From positions 1-43,922 of the forward strand of contig CAYPPG010000066.1 in NCBI GenBank assembly GCA_964412555.1: a stretch of DNA of 43,922 bases, given 5' to 3'. Under the pieces are notes generated by a model that was given only the letters and a program-made list of their open reading frames with translations, was not told the origin of the DNA and did no database searches. Made by a program: the position numbers and the translations under genes. This DNA comes from CAYPPG01 sp964412555 (lineage in GTDB: Bacteria; Hinthialibacterota; Hinthialibacteria; Hinthialibacterales; Hinthialibacteraceae). Below are positions 7,592-15,381 of the stretch, piece by piece (the first letter of the stretch is position 1; each line of letters opens with the position of its first letter).

Positions 7592-8977
7592 CTAGTGCGT
7601 AGCCACCGTAGTAAAGTCCGGGTAAGCCGTACCACCATGCTCACCATAATCCAGCCCTTCCATTTCCTCTTCTTCAGATACCCGCAATCCAATCGTGGCA
7701 TTGATGGTTTTAAAGAGAATAAAGGAAACGGAGAATGTCCAAACGAAACAGGCTACAATTCCGACCAACTGAATCAACAATTGCGAAATTCCACCACCGA
7801 AAAACAATCCTGTCGGGCCGCCACCAAAAGCGGAATGCGCAAACAACCCAACAGACAACGTCCCCCATGCACCACAGACACCGTGAACCGAAACCGCGCC
7901 GACCGGATCGTCAATCCCCCACGATTCAAGTGCAAGAACAGAAAGCACAACGATCACGCCGGCGATAAAACCGATAATGATCGCCGAAAACGGGCTGACG
8001 TTATAACAAGGAGCCGTAATGGCAACCAATCCGGCAAGCGCACCATTGAGCGTCATCCCGACATCAGGGAACTTGAATTTAAACCAGGCGGTAATCATGG
8101 CTCCGACGGTTCCGGCTGCAGCGGCTAAATTCGTGGTTACAGCCACAACTGCCAAATCACCGCCGAATGTAGTCGTACTACCGGGATTGAATCCAAACCA
8201 ACCCAACCACAGGATAAATACACCAAGCGCGGCCATCGGGATGTTATGGCCGGGAATCGCCTGTGGTACGCCTTTGATGTATTTCCCTTTCCTTGCGCCG
8301 AGAACAATCGCCCCCGCCAATCCGGCCCATGCACCGACAGAGTGAACCACGGTCGAACCGGCAAAATCGACAAATCCTAAGTTTTCCAGCCAACCTTCGT
8401 TACCTTCCCCGAGGAAAAGACTGCCCCATCCCCAATGACCGAATACCGGATACACCAAACCGGTAATGACGACGGTGTATATAAGATAGGCGTGAAATCG
8501 GGTGCGCTCCGCCATCGCTCCGGATACAATCGTTGCAGCCGTTGCGGCAAAGACCGTCTGGAAAATCCAAAAGGCGAATGTCCAATACTGAATATTTCCA
8601 TCCGCATCGAACATGATCCCAGAAAGACCAAAACCACTCGTTCCCAGAAAATGACCGGTCGTGACTCCAAACATCAATCCAAAACCGATCAAAAAGAATA
8701 TCAACGATCCAATACTGAAATCCAGAATATTCTTCATCATAATGTTGATGGCATTCTTCGCCCGAGTAAAACCGGCTTCCACCATCGCGAATCCAGCCTG
8801 CATGAAGAAAACCAAAAAAGCGGCGATACACGTCCATAGAATGTTCCCATCCACCTGCAACGCGTATTCGGGCGCCTCTTCTTGCGCAAAGGCAGAATCA
8901 ACCAAGAAGAATGAACTCAGCAAGAAACAACCAAAACCAAACTTGATTACGGAAGATGCTCTAATCGCACAACTCAT
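7592..8977 (-). CDS. amt: Ammonium transporter Amt (second copy)
   Basis: A 461-residue Amt channel from the ATG at 8977, chosen because AGGAGA (8990-8985) lies 7 bases upstream and the product then begins with a clean signal peptide ending VDSAFA. The longer frame to 9025 adds 16 charged residues without support. The channel histidines are in FAGSTVVHSVG (His212) and AVSVHGVCGAWG (His365). It belongs to a different Amt subgroup from the first copy: it has a QAGFAMVEAGFTRAKNAINI first-helix region and a longer extracytoplasmic part. A candidate sigma-54 promoter lies about 120 bp upstream, consistent with NtrC-type induction under nitrogen limitation. The paired PII gene lies downstream beyond a repeat array. 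Confidence 0.93.
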   Translation of the reverse strand: MSCAIRASSVIKFGFGCFLLSSFFLVDSAFAQEEAPEYALQVDGNILWTCIAAFLVFFMQAGFAMVEAGFTRAKNAINIMMKNILDFSIGSLIFFLIGFGLMFGVTTGHFLGTSGFGLSGIMFDADGNIQYWTFAFWIFQTVFAATAATIVSGAMAERTRFHAYLIYTVVITGLVYPVFGHWGWGSLFLGEGNEGWLENLGFVDFAGSTVVHSVGAWAGLAGAIVLGARKGKYIKGVPQAIPGHNIPMAALGVFILWLGWFGFNPGSTTTFGGDLAVVAVTTNLAAAAGTVGAMITAWFKFKFPDVGMTLNGALAGLVAITAPCYNVSPFSAIIIGFIAGVIVVLSVLALESWGIDDPVGAVSVHGVCGAWGTLSVGLFAHSAFGGGPTGLFFGGGISQLLIQLVGIVACFVWTFSVSFILFKTINATIGLRVSEEEEMEGLDYGEHGGTAYPDFTTVATH

Positions 8978-9096
8978 GAGCATGTCTCCTTTCACTAATT
9001 CGAGGAAAACCTCAGATTTTTTCATAACGACAATCCGATCTACCCGGGTATAGAGAATGCCGCCATTGACTCATTTCATGACGCTTTACCAAAAGG

Positions 9097-9111
9097 GCAA
9101 AAGACATGCCA
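9097..9111 (-). promoter_or_regulatory. Candidate sigma-54 (-24/-12) promoter of the second amt gene
   Basis: Read on the minus strand: TGGCATG-TCTT-TTGC. It matches the sigma-54 consensus TGGCACG-N4-TTGC except one base, and GG to GC spacing is the required 12 bases. The predicted start is about 100 bases before the amt ATG at 8977. Ammonium transporter genes are classic NtrC/sigma-54 targets. No upstream activator site was searched quantitatively. Confidence 0.6.
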
Positions 9112-9302
9112 ATTCAAAGCACAATACCATTCATACTATTACTCATTGATATCATTGGTTTTATATGATATTTTCTTGAATACACTTTAGGGAGAGAGGA
9201 TTAATAGGTAAGGAAAACGAGCTGGTATCACACCAACTGTTCAATATTAAACAGTATTGCCTGGGAGGGTAGATCAAGCGTCTCGCTTGTCAAACGGGTA
9301 AC

Positions 9303-9430
9303 AAGGGTAAGCGAAGTCTACCCTTGCCTAATAGCAGATTCACCACCAGAGCAAATCTGACTCTTGACCAGGCTACCCTCTACTTCAATACGCTCCATCG
9401 GGTAACAAGGGTAAGCGAAGTCTACCCTTG
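9303..9430. repeat. Two copies of palindrome family A with CAAGGGTA arms
   Basis: Copies at 9303-9327 and 9406-9430 have arms CAAGGGTA and TACCCTTG and the invariant loop AGCGAAGTC, each preceded by GGGTAA and followed by CCTAATA. The arms differ from the copies at 1036 and 1781 by complementary changes on both sides. A degenerate family B element (CAAATCTGACTCTTG) lies between them. Confidence 0.85.
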
Positions 9431-9506
9431 CCTAATAACCCATTCACCACCAGAACAGAGTTCAAATCTTGCCTTGGTCATTCTCTAAAAAAAATATGTG
9501 AAATAT

Positions 9507-9794
9507 TTATGCAGCCTTAATACGCTTTAAATGACTAACATCCACACGTTGTTTCGCTTGCCAAAGATCATATTGGAGTTGAATCTCCATCCACCCTTCA
9601 GGAGACCGTCCGAATACTTTGGAAAGCCGCAAGGCCATTTCCGGACTCAAACCGGATCGCCCATTGATTAAAGCCGATAGAGTTTTTCGAGTAACACCAA
9701 GCGCTTTCGATGCTTCGGTGACACTGATATTAAGCGGTTCTATACAAATATCTCGAATGATTTCACCGGGATGAGGCGGATTGTACATACTCAT
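9507..9794 (-). CDS. higA: HigA-like antitoxin (XRE helix-turn-helix)
   Basis: A 95-residue protein with the HigA signature MYNPPHPGEIIRD at the N-terminus, followed by a Cro/CI helix-turn-helix (VTEASKALGVTRKTLSALINGRSGLSPEMALRL, about residues 25-57). The family neutralises HigB and represses the operon. The gene follows the toxin gene on the same strand with an 11-bp gap, giving the toxin-first order characteristic of higBA. A GGGAG ribosome site lies just before the ATG. It is complete. Confidence 0.92.
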   Translation of the reverse strand: MSMYNPPHPGEIIRDICIEPLNISVTEASKALGVTRKTLSALINGRSGLSPEMALRLSKVFGRSPEGWMEIQLQYDLWQAKQRVDVSHLKRIKAA

Positions 9795-9805
9795 AAAAAT
9801 CTCCC

Positions 9806-10084
9806 TTAATGGTAATCTTCGTAATTTACATCAAAAATATGTCCGTCCTGAAACCTGAATGTAACACGTTGATTCGCACTAACATGAACAGCCCAGTATC
9901 CTTTTCGAATTCCTTTCAATTCATGCAAATTCAATCCTGGCAATTCCAAATCATCAGCAGTTTTCGCCGTATCCAACAACGCAAGAATCTGCCTCAGTCG
10001 AATTGCATGCTGCGGATTAATACCGGCTAATTTGCCAGATTCATGAAGCTGTTTTAAACCTTTGTGCTTAAATTTCAGAATCAT
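9806..10084 (-). CDS. higB: HigB-like toxin (RelE superfamily, HigB type)
   Basis: A 92-residue protein of the HigB/RelE fold: MILKFKHKGLKQLHESGK, a helical segment RLRQILALLDTAKTADDLELPGLNLHELKG, then WAVHVSANQRVTFRFQDGHIFDVNYEDYH. The end is typical of HigB toxins, which cut mRNA on the ribosome. It stands first in the operon, before the antitoxin. No ribosome site is visible before the ATG at 10084, and the best promoter match places the transcript start at about the ATG itself, so the mRNA may be leaderless. It is complete. Confidence 0.92.
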   Translation of the reverse strand: MILKFKHKGLKQLHESGKLAGINPQHAIRLRQILALLDTAKTADDLELPGLNLHELKGIRKGYWAVHVSANQRVTFRFQDGHIFDVNYEDYH

Positions 10085-10090
10085 GATGAT

Positions 10091-10119
10091 ACTGTAACCT
10101 GATACGTACCAAGTGTCAA
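10091..10119 (-). promoter_or_regulatory. Candidate promoter of higBA
   Basis: On the minus strand: -35 TTGACA (10119-10114), 17-bp spacer, -10 TACAGT (10096-10091). The predicted start falls within a base or two of the higB ATG at 10084. The spacer contains the self-complementary GGTACGTATC-like segment, a possible operator. Confidence 0.55.
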
Positions 10120-10174
10120 TAGATGAGATAAAAAAATAGTTGTATTCCTTAAATACCCGAACTGATCAAGTCCT

Positions 10175-11248
10175 TTACATCAATTCTTCATACCATCCAG
10201 TCAACCGCTCAAATTCCTTCTCCCGGTTCCCCGATTCCTCTACAATCTCCCGATTCATATCCCCCCATTTTTTCACTTCATTGAAATTCTCTCTCATATA
10301 AATCATGGCCTTCGACAAATCCTCGACCCCCCCCGGCCGAACCAGCATCCCATTTTTCCCTTGCTCTATCCACTCATGATTCGCCGGCAAATCGGCGACG
10401 ATCACCGGCAATCGAGCCGCAAACGCTTCCAACAAAGAAAGAGCGGTACTATCTGTCGAGGGCACGGACACAAACACATCCGCCGCTAAATGCGCCGCAA
10501 TCAACCGTTCCCTCTCCATCCACCCCGTAAACAAAACACTATCTTGAATTTTCATTTTCACGACAAGTTCTTTCAATAAATCGGACAGCACATCCTCTCC
10601 AACGATCACCAGCCGGGCATTCCCAAGCCGAGGCAATGCACGCGCGAACGCACGAATGATCACATCGATGTTATAAATAAACCGCGGCCGGCGTGTGCTC
10701 AATAATACAAATTCCGCATCGCCGCGAAAATAATGACGATCTTGACCCGACACCGGCCTATCAAATTGCTTCAAATCTACCCCCCATTGCAACAACCGAA
10801 TATCGGCTTTCCGTCCGGCCAGCGAGCGTGCCGTTTCACACAACGCTTTCGCATCCGCCGTAATCAAATCCGCACGCCGAAGGCAATACGAAACTATTTG
10901 GCGAATCCATACATTCTTCCGGGCCAACACATTCAAATCCGATCCCCACGCCGTCATGACCATCGGATGAAATCCCGATAATCCACCCCAATAGCCATAC
11001 CCCGTTACATTATGGGCATGAACGATATCCGGCTTCCACTCCCGAATCTGTTTTCGCACATTGGCAGCCGCCCGCAGATGCCTCAGTATCCCACCGCCGT
11101 GCCGTGCAGCAACTTGCCTCACTTCACATTCCGGCGCTTTCTCCGGCGTATCGGTCAAGAACAGAATCTCGTGCCCCCGTCCCCGAAACCAATCGATCAT
11201 AAAATGATTATGAATGGAATCCCCATCCCCGATGTAGCAAATTCTCAT
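10175..11248 (-). CDS. GT4-family glycosyltransferase
   Basis: A 357-residue GT-B fold enzyme. The N-terminal half opens MRICYIGDGDSIHNHF and contains KPDIVHAHNVTGYGYWGG and a MTAWGSDLN motif. The C-terminal half has the nucleotide-sugar-binding region VLLSTRRPRFIYNIDVIIRAF and the E-x7-E-type region STDSTALSLLEAFAARLPVIVAD. These features fit retaining GT4 glycosyltransferases that build lipopolysaccharide, exopolysaccharide or glycolipid sugars at the cytoplasmic face. The sugar and acceptor cannot be told. It follows the cyclotransferase-like gene by 6 bases on the same strand, so the two are probably co-transcribed. Confidence 0.88.
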   Translation of the reverse strand: MRICYIGDGDSIHNHFMIDWFRGRGHEILFLTDTPEKAPECEVRQVAARHGGGILRHLRAAANVRKQIREWKPDIVHAHNVTGYGYWGGLSGFHPMVMTAWGSDLNVLARKNVWIRQIVSYCLRRADLITADAKALCETARSLAGRKADIRLLQWGVDLKQFDRPVSGQDRHYFRGDAEFVLLSTRRPRFIYNIDVIIRAFARALPRLGNARLVIVGEDVLSDLLKELVVKMKIQDSVLFTGWMERERLIAAHLAADVFVSVPSTDSTALSLLEAFAARLPVIVADLPANHEWIEQGKNGMLVRPGGVEDLSKAMIYMRENFNEVKKWGDMNREIVEESGNREKEFERLTGWYEELM

Positions 11249-11254
11249 GCTTCC

Positions 11255-11569
11255 TCACGCTCCAACATAAACATAAGCCGGTATTTTTTCTTTTCCAGCT
11301 TCTACAACAACTTCCGTTCTCTGATACAATTTGCCCTGATCTTCATACTCATCCAGTTTCGAAAACGCTTCTTCACTCACATCGAATATCAATTCCCCAG
11401 CTACAACCCCCTTCGTATCAGGACGAATCACCGGATACCCAAAAACCGGTTCAACATGAGCATACCCCTTCAACCGTGCTTTTCTCCTCGAACAAGGCTT
11501 TTCCCCCGTCACATTCTCAAACACTTCCGGATCCTTCAAAGAACCATAAACAAAAAGAGTATGACTCAT
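11255..11569 (-). CDS. Gamma-glutamylcyclotransferase-like (AIG2/GGCT) protein
   Basis: A 104-residue protein starting MSHTLFVYGSLKDPEVF; the YGSL motif near the N-terminus is the substrate-loop signature of the GGCT/AIG2 fold. A later LDEYEDQGKLYQRTEV segment holds the conserved acidic catalytic position (the first E after LD). The family turns gamma-glutamyl amines or dipeptides into 5-oxoproline, though many bacterial members have no proven substrate. The ATG at 11569 was chosen because GGAG lies 8 bases upstream. It shares a transcript with the downstream glycosyltransferase (6-bp gap), but no functional link is evident. Confidence 0.85.
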   Translation of the reverse strand: MSHTLFVYGSLKDPEVFENVTGEKPCSRRKARLKGYAHVEPVFGYPVIRPDTKGVVAGELIFDVSEEAFSKLDEYEDQGKLYQRTEVVVEAGKEKIPAYVYVGA

Positions 11570-11603
11570 CAAAATAACTCCATAACTTGCAGTGAAGCAA
11601 AAA

Positions 11604-11861
11604 ACCCTGAAGGGGTGGTAGAAGATAGCCAGCGGGCAACGCCCCTGGAAATAATCGATGATTGAACATTTTCACCCTGAAAGGGTGACAGAAGACCTCC
11701 AGAGATCAGGATTTTTTTCTGCTACCCCTTTGCATTTCACGATTACTGATCTTTACGAGGGGCATTGCTGGCTATCTTCTTGAATCCTGTTAGGGTAAAT
11801 TCCTACATTTTTCTTTAAATTAACAGTATCAGGGTGGGTTGAGCCAAGCGAAACCCACCCT
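11604..11861. repeat. Composite repeat family F copy 2, its degenerate inverted copy, and a family C palindrome
   Basis: Forward part about 11604-11690: ACCCTGAAGGGGT, then GAAGATAGCCAGCGGGC-AAC-GCCCCTGG, then TCACCCTGAAAGGGTGA. An inverted, decayed version runs about 11722-11795 (ACCCCTTT ... GGGGCATTGCTGGCTATCTTCTTG ... TAGGGT). A family C palindrome at 11831-11861 has 10-base arms AGGGTGGGTT and AACCCACCCT around the loop GAGCCAAGCGA. No gene lies here. Confidence 0.8.
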
Positions 11862-11866
11862 GACCT

Positions 11867-13456
11867 TTACCCAACATCGCCTTTCCGCCCCGTTATCCGC
11901 AACGCCACGGAAACATACCGTTGCGGAGTAAACCGAAACGCCATACATGCCGGATTACTGGTCAACCGCAACGGATGCGGCTCAACCATGATATCCGGTA
12001 GCAAAGGGATCGTAATATACCGGCCAGGCGAGGTCATCGAATTCCACTGCCGCAATACCACATATTCATAATTCCGATTTAAATACTCGTACACTGCATT
12101 GAGATCCGAATAGGCATTATGCAGAACAAGTATATCTCCTTCCTCAGGTTGAACCGCCGGAAACAAGAAAATCTTACGGCCGGACCAAAATCGCATTTTG
12201 ACATTATGATCCGAATGCCCATACACTTCATCCGACAACACCCGCGCCCCCTTCCCAATTTCCCGCAAATATTTTGCCGAATCCACCAGATCACCAAACG
12301 TCTCCCGCTGCAAGAACAATACGGAAATCGTCATGATACATAAAGGGAGTATCACAAGCACAGACAACCCGATTTGCCACACACGTTGTAGGATTTTTTC
12401 ATGAAGTACAGCAAATCCACGCGCCGCCCCAATACACCAAAGCGGCAGGATCGGAAGCAAATAACGAAACTGGAATGACAGGAACAAAGTTTGAACAGTC
12501 ACAAACACGGCAATTGCAATCCCCACAAACGACAAAAACCGCTTTTCCTTCCCATTCCCTTTATATAAATAATATCCACCGACGATCCCGAGAATAAACA
12601 GCGGATACGTAACCGCCCAAGGCCAATAAAAGATAAATCCTTCGAAACAATAAAAATAAACCCCCAATCCATAAAAAGCCCGCTCCACAAACTGCCCCGT
12701 ATGCCCAAACCCACGATACAAAATCCACCCCCCTAACAAAATCCATGGAATCAATGACAACAATAGCCATCCCAAAGAAAAGCGACGAGTTGGAGAGATA
12801 TCCTGTTGAGAATCCACATTGGACTTTCGATAAAAGGATCGATTCTTCCAAATAAAAAATGCGATAAAAGGCACAAAGAACAACCCCTGATACCGAATCA
12901 ACACCGCCAAACCGGTATAAAACATAAGCAATAAGATGGAACGTCTCTGATTGCGAATCACTCGCATGCACTCATCACAGCAAATAATAAAAAGCAGGCA
13001 AAACAACGAATCGGTCATCACCCTCAACGACCACCTGTTGAAGATCGGCGAAAGCGCTAAAAACAACGTCGCCAACACCGCTTGCTTCTCGTTCCCCAAT
13101 ACCCCCAAAGACAATTTATAAAAGAAAATCAATGCGAGGACGGATGCAAGGACAGAAACCAACCGCCCCGACAATAAAAGATTCTGCACAAAGAAATCCA
13201 TCCCCCATACCACCGCCGAATACCCCGGCGGAAAAAAAATGACGGGACTCTCCCACAATTGCAACTGGATAATCCCATCCGTGTATTCCCCCGCATTCAA
13301 ATCCAGGAGAATAATCTTGATCAGCAGGGTAATCAGCACAATCCCCAGAATAGCCCCGGGAATTTGAAAGAAAGTATTCCGTTGTTCCAACACGATTTCA
13401 TTTCCTTGGTAAATAGAGCCAGTATACCGCGACTGTTCCATTTTTAGAACAAGCAT
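11867..13456 (-). CDS. GT-C family membrane glycosyltransferase (PMT_2/ArnT-like)
   Basis: A 529-residue polytopic protein with roughly ten membrane helices. After the first helix (IPGAILGIVLITLLIKIILL) comes an extracytoplasmic loop with GEYTDG and a FPPGYSAVVWG motif; an acidic residue in this loop is the expected catalytic base of GT-C enzymes. RWSLRVMTDSLFCLLF matches the second conserved segment. A soluble C-terminal domain (about residues 400-529) follows. Such enzymes use polyprenyl-phosphate sugars on the periplasmic side to modify lipids or proteins. Start uncertain: ATG 13456 or ATG 13441, neither with a clear ribosome site. A second protein of this class is encoded at 19291-20973. 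Confidence 0.82.
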   Translation of the reverse strand: MLVLKMEQSRYTGSIYQGNEIVLEQRNTFFQIPGAILGIVLITLLIKIILLDLNAGEYTDGIIQLQLWESPVIFFPPGYSAVVWGMDFFVQNLLLSGRLVSVLASVLALIFFYKLSLGVLGNEKQAVLATLFLALSPIFNRWSLRVMTDSLFCLLFIICCDECMRVIRNQRRSILLLMFYTGLAVLIRYQGLFFVPFIAFFIWKNRSFYRKSNVDSQQDISPTRRFSLGWLLLSLIPWILLGGWILYRGFGHTGQFVERAFYGLGVYFYCFEGFIFYWPWAVTYPLFILGIVGGYYLYKGNGKEKRFLSFVGIAIAVFVTVQTLFLSFQFRYLLPILPLWCIGAARGFAVLHEKILQRVWQIGLSVLVILPLCIMTISVLFLQRETFGDLVDSAKYLREIGKGARVLSDEVYGHSDHNVKMRFWSGRKIFLFPAVQPEEGDILVLHNAYSDLNAVYEYLNRNYEYVVLRQWNSMTSPGRYITIPLLPDIMVEPHPLRLTSNPACMAFRFTPQRYVSVALRITGRKGDVG

Positions 13457-13584
13457 CTTTTATCATTGTCCACTCCGCCTGTTCATTCATTTTTTGAGAA
13501 AAAAGGATATACTATTTGGCTTCACTAATGGAACGAAATACGAGTGAATGATAAAAATAATAAAATAACACGAATGGTTCGATT

Positions 13585-15381
13585 ATGGGTCTGGATTCCT
13601 TATTGTCAAATTTCTTCAACCTTTTTTACTTTCTCATCGTTCTCGGTTTAGCCGTAATTTTTCATGAATGGGGACATTTTATCGTCGCCAAACTCTCAGG
13701 TGCGAAAGTCGACCGCTTTGCCGTCGGCTTCGGCAAAGTACTTTTTTCGTATACCTGGCACGATACGGAATATGCAGTCTGTGCCCTCCCCCTTGGCGGA
13801 TACGTCAAAATCAAAGGGATGGATCCGGACGACGAAACGACCGGCGAGGATTGGGAATTTCTTCAATTGGCGGCCTGGAAACGCATCTTGATCGTATTTG
13901 CCGGGCCGGTCATGAATTTCGTCCTGGCATTTCTACTCTATTGCCTCGTTTACCTATCCTTTGGGCAAGCCTACAACGCCTCAAAAACCGTTGGCCACGT
14001 CACGACCGGCAGCTGGGCCTGGGAAATGGGAATCCGCGAAGACGATCAAATCGTCTCTATCAACGGGGAACCGATGAATTCCTGGGATGATATCGAAGAC
14101 ACACAAATGGAAATCGAAAAACCGCAATTCACGGTTACTGTCGAGCGCGACGGCCAAAAATTGAACAAAACATATGACGTCCCCGCCGGATATTTGAAAG
14201 ACGGCAACGAAACAGAACAGATTCCGGCCAGGTACGAAGGGATCTACATTACAAGAGTCTTACCCGGAAGCGCCGCCGAAAAAGCCGGATTGGAACCCGG
14301 CATGAGCATACTCCGCGCCAGCGGGAAATCGTTTAAAACCCGCGATCAATGGTCGGATTTCTTTTCTTCCCAATACGAAAAAACCGACGATGGGGAGTAT
14401 CGTGCGAAAGAAATCCAAACGGTTTGCAAAACCCCGGAAGGAAGCACAACCACGATCACAATCAAACCGGATTTGATTTTCCCTGCCGAAGACGCCATCC
14501 CCGATCACCCGATTACACGCTTGGGACTATTGTTCCAAGGCGAAATCTCCGTGGAAGAAAATCTGATTCCAACCGCCGCTCCTCTCGGTGTAGCCCCGAA
14601 ACTCAAACCGATTGTCGGCGGTGTCAAAGAGGGAGGACCGGCGCAAAAAGCCGGCATTACGAAAGGCTCCCGCATCGTCGAGTTGAACGGGAATGAAATC
14701 GATGATTTTAACGATATCCGAGTGAAAGTTCAGGAATCACTCACCTACAAAGAAGACGGAACCGCCGAAGCCAATCCCATTACCCTGACCTGGCTCACCC
14801 CGAACAACCAAATGAAAACCGAAACCGTCACCCCCGATGTGATCGAAGAGCCACTCCTGACCCCCGCCAGCTTAAAAAGCGGCAAAATGTATTATCTGGC
14901 CCGAATCGGGATCGACCATCAACGCGACCGCAAAAAAATGGGGGTCATCGGCGCAATCGTCGCCGGCTGGGAAAAAACCATCTTCATCTGCGGCTATATG
15001 ATCAACTTTCTCTACGATCTTTTCACCGGCGGAGTCTCCCCCAAATTGATCGGCGGTCCGATCGCCATCTATCAAATCTCCGGCGAAACCGGCCGCTGGG
15101 GATTGGAGCGCTTCCTCAGTTTCATCGCGCTACTCTCGGCAAACTTGGGACTGATTAATTTATTCCCACTTCCCCCCTTTGACGGCGGCCACATCGTTTT
15201 TTACTCCTATGAAATGATCCGAATGAAACCCGTGACCATGAAACAGATGGAAAACTTCGGGAAAATCGGATTCTTCTTAATTATCCCCCTCATCCTTTGG
15301 ATTTTCATCAACGACTTAAATCGAATCAAATTCTTTTCCTGGATCGGCGAAATGATCCAGAAAGCAGTGGGAGCATCATGA
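13585..15381 (+). CDS. rseP: Site-2 zinc metalloprotease RseP, with three PDZ-like domains
   Basis: A 598-residue intramembrane protease of family M50, longer than the usual ~450. HEWGH (residues 27-31) in the first helix supplies two zinc ligands and the catalytic Glu. LGGYVKIKG is the conserved membrane loop, and NLFPLPPFDGGH (525-536) gives the third ligand in the penultimate helix. Between them I read three PDZ-like domains (about 137-200, 219-295, 341-415), each with an AxxMGI/KAGL/KAGI-type helix start; most RseP proteins have two. The family cleaves anti-sigma factors (RseA) and leftover signal peptides in the inner membrane. Its last four bases overlap the start of proS (ATGA), so the two are translationally coupled. 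Confidence 0.93.
   Translation: MGLDSLLSNFFNLFYFLIVLGLAVIFHEWGHFIVAKLSGAKVDRFAVGFGKVLFSYTWHDTEYAVCALPLGGYVKIKGMDPDDETTGEDWEFLQLAAWKRILIVFAGPVMNFVLAFLLYCLVYLSFGQAYNASKTVGHVTTGSWAWEMGIREDDQIVSINGEPMNSWDDIEDTQMEIEKPQFTVTVERDGQKLNKTYDVPAGYLKDGNETEQIPARYEGIYITRVLPGSAAEKAGLEPGMSILRASGKSFKTRDQWSDFFSSQYEKTDDGEYRAKEIQTVCKTPEGSTTTITIKPDLIFPAEDAIPDHPITRLGLLFQGEISVEENLIPTAAPLGVAPKLKPIVGGVKEGGPAQKAGITKGSRIVELNGNEIDDFNDIRVKVQESLTYKEDGTAEANPITLTWLTPNNQMKTETVTPDVIEEPLLTPASLKSGKMYYLARIGIDHQRDRKKMGVIGAIVAGWEKTIFICGYMINFLYDLFTGGVSPKLIGGPIAIYQISGETGRWGLERFLSFIALLSANLGLINLFPLPPFDGGHIVFYSYEMIRMKPVTMKQMENFGKIGFFLIIPLILWIFINDLNRIKFFSWIGEMIQKAVGAS

Larger units (their letters stand above)
8978..9506. other. 529-bp intergenic region between amt and higBA
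   Basis: It contains the candidate sigma-54 promoter (9097-9111), AT-rich sequence to about 9230, then alternating short palindromes: CAAGCG-TCT-CGCTTG (about 9276-9290), family A copies at 9303-9327 and 9406-9430, and degenerate family B elements after each. No gene was seen. Confidence 0.7.

Noticed and set aside
7268..8128. 286-codon open frame on the plus strand
   Set aside because: It runs through the tandem repeat, the N gap and the antisense of amt; a shadow frame.
8978..9025. Longer start for the second ammonium transporter
   Set aside because: The ribosome site at 8990-8985 and the signal peptide support ATG 8977.
15297..15377. Longer start for prolyl-tRNA synthetase
   Set aside because: It lies within rseP; the ATGA overlap at 15378 gives the standard ProRS N-terminus.
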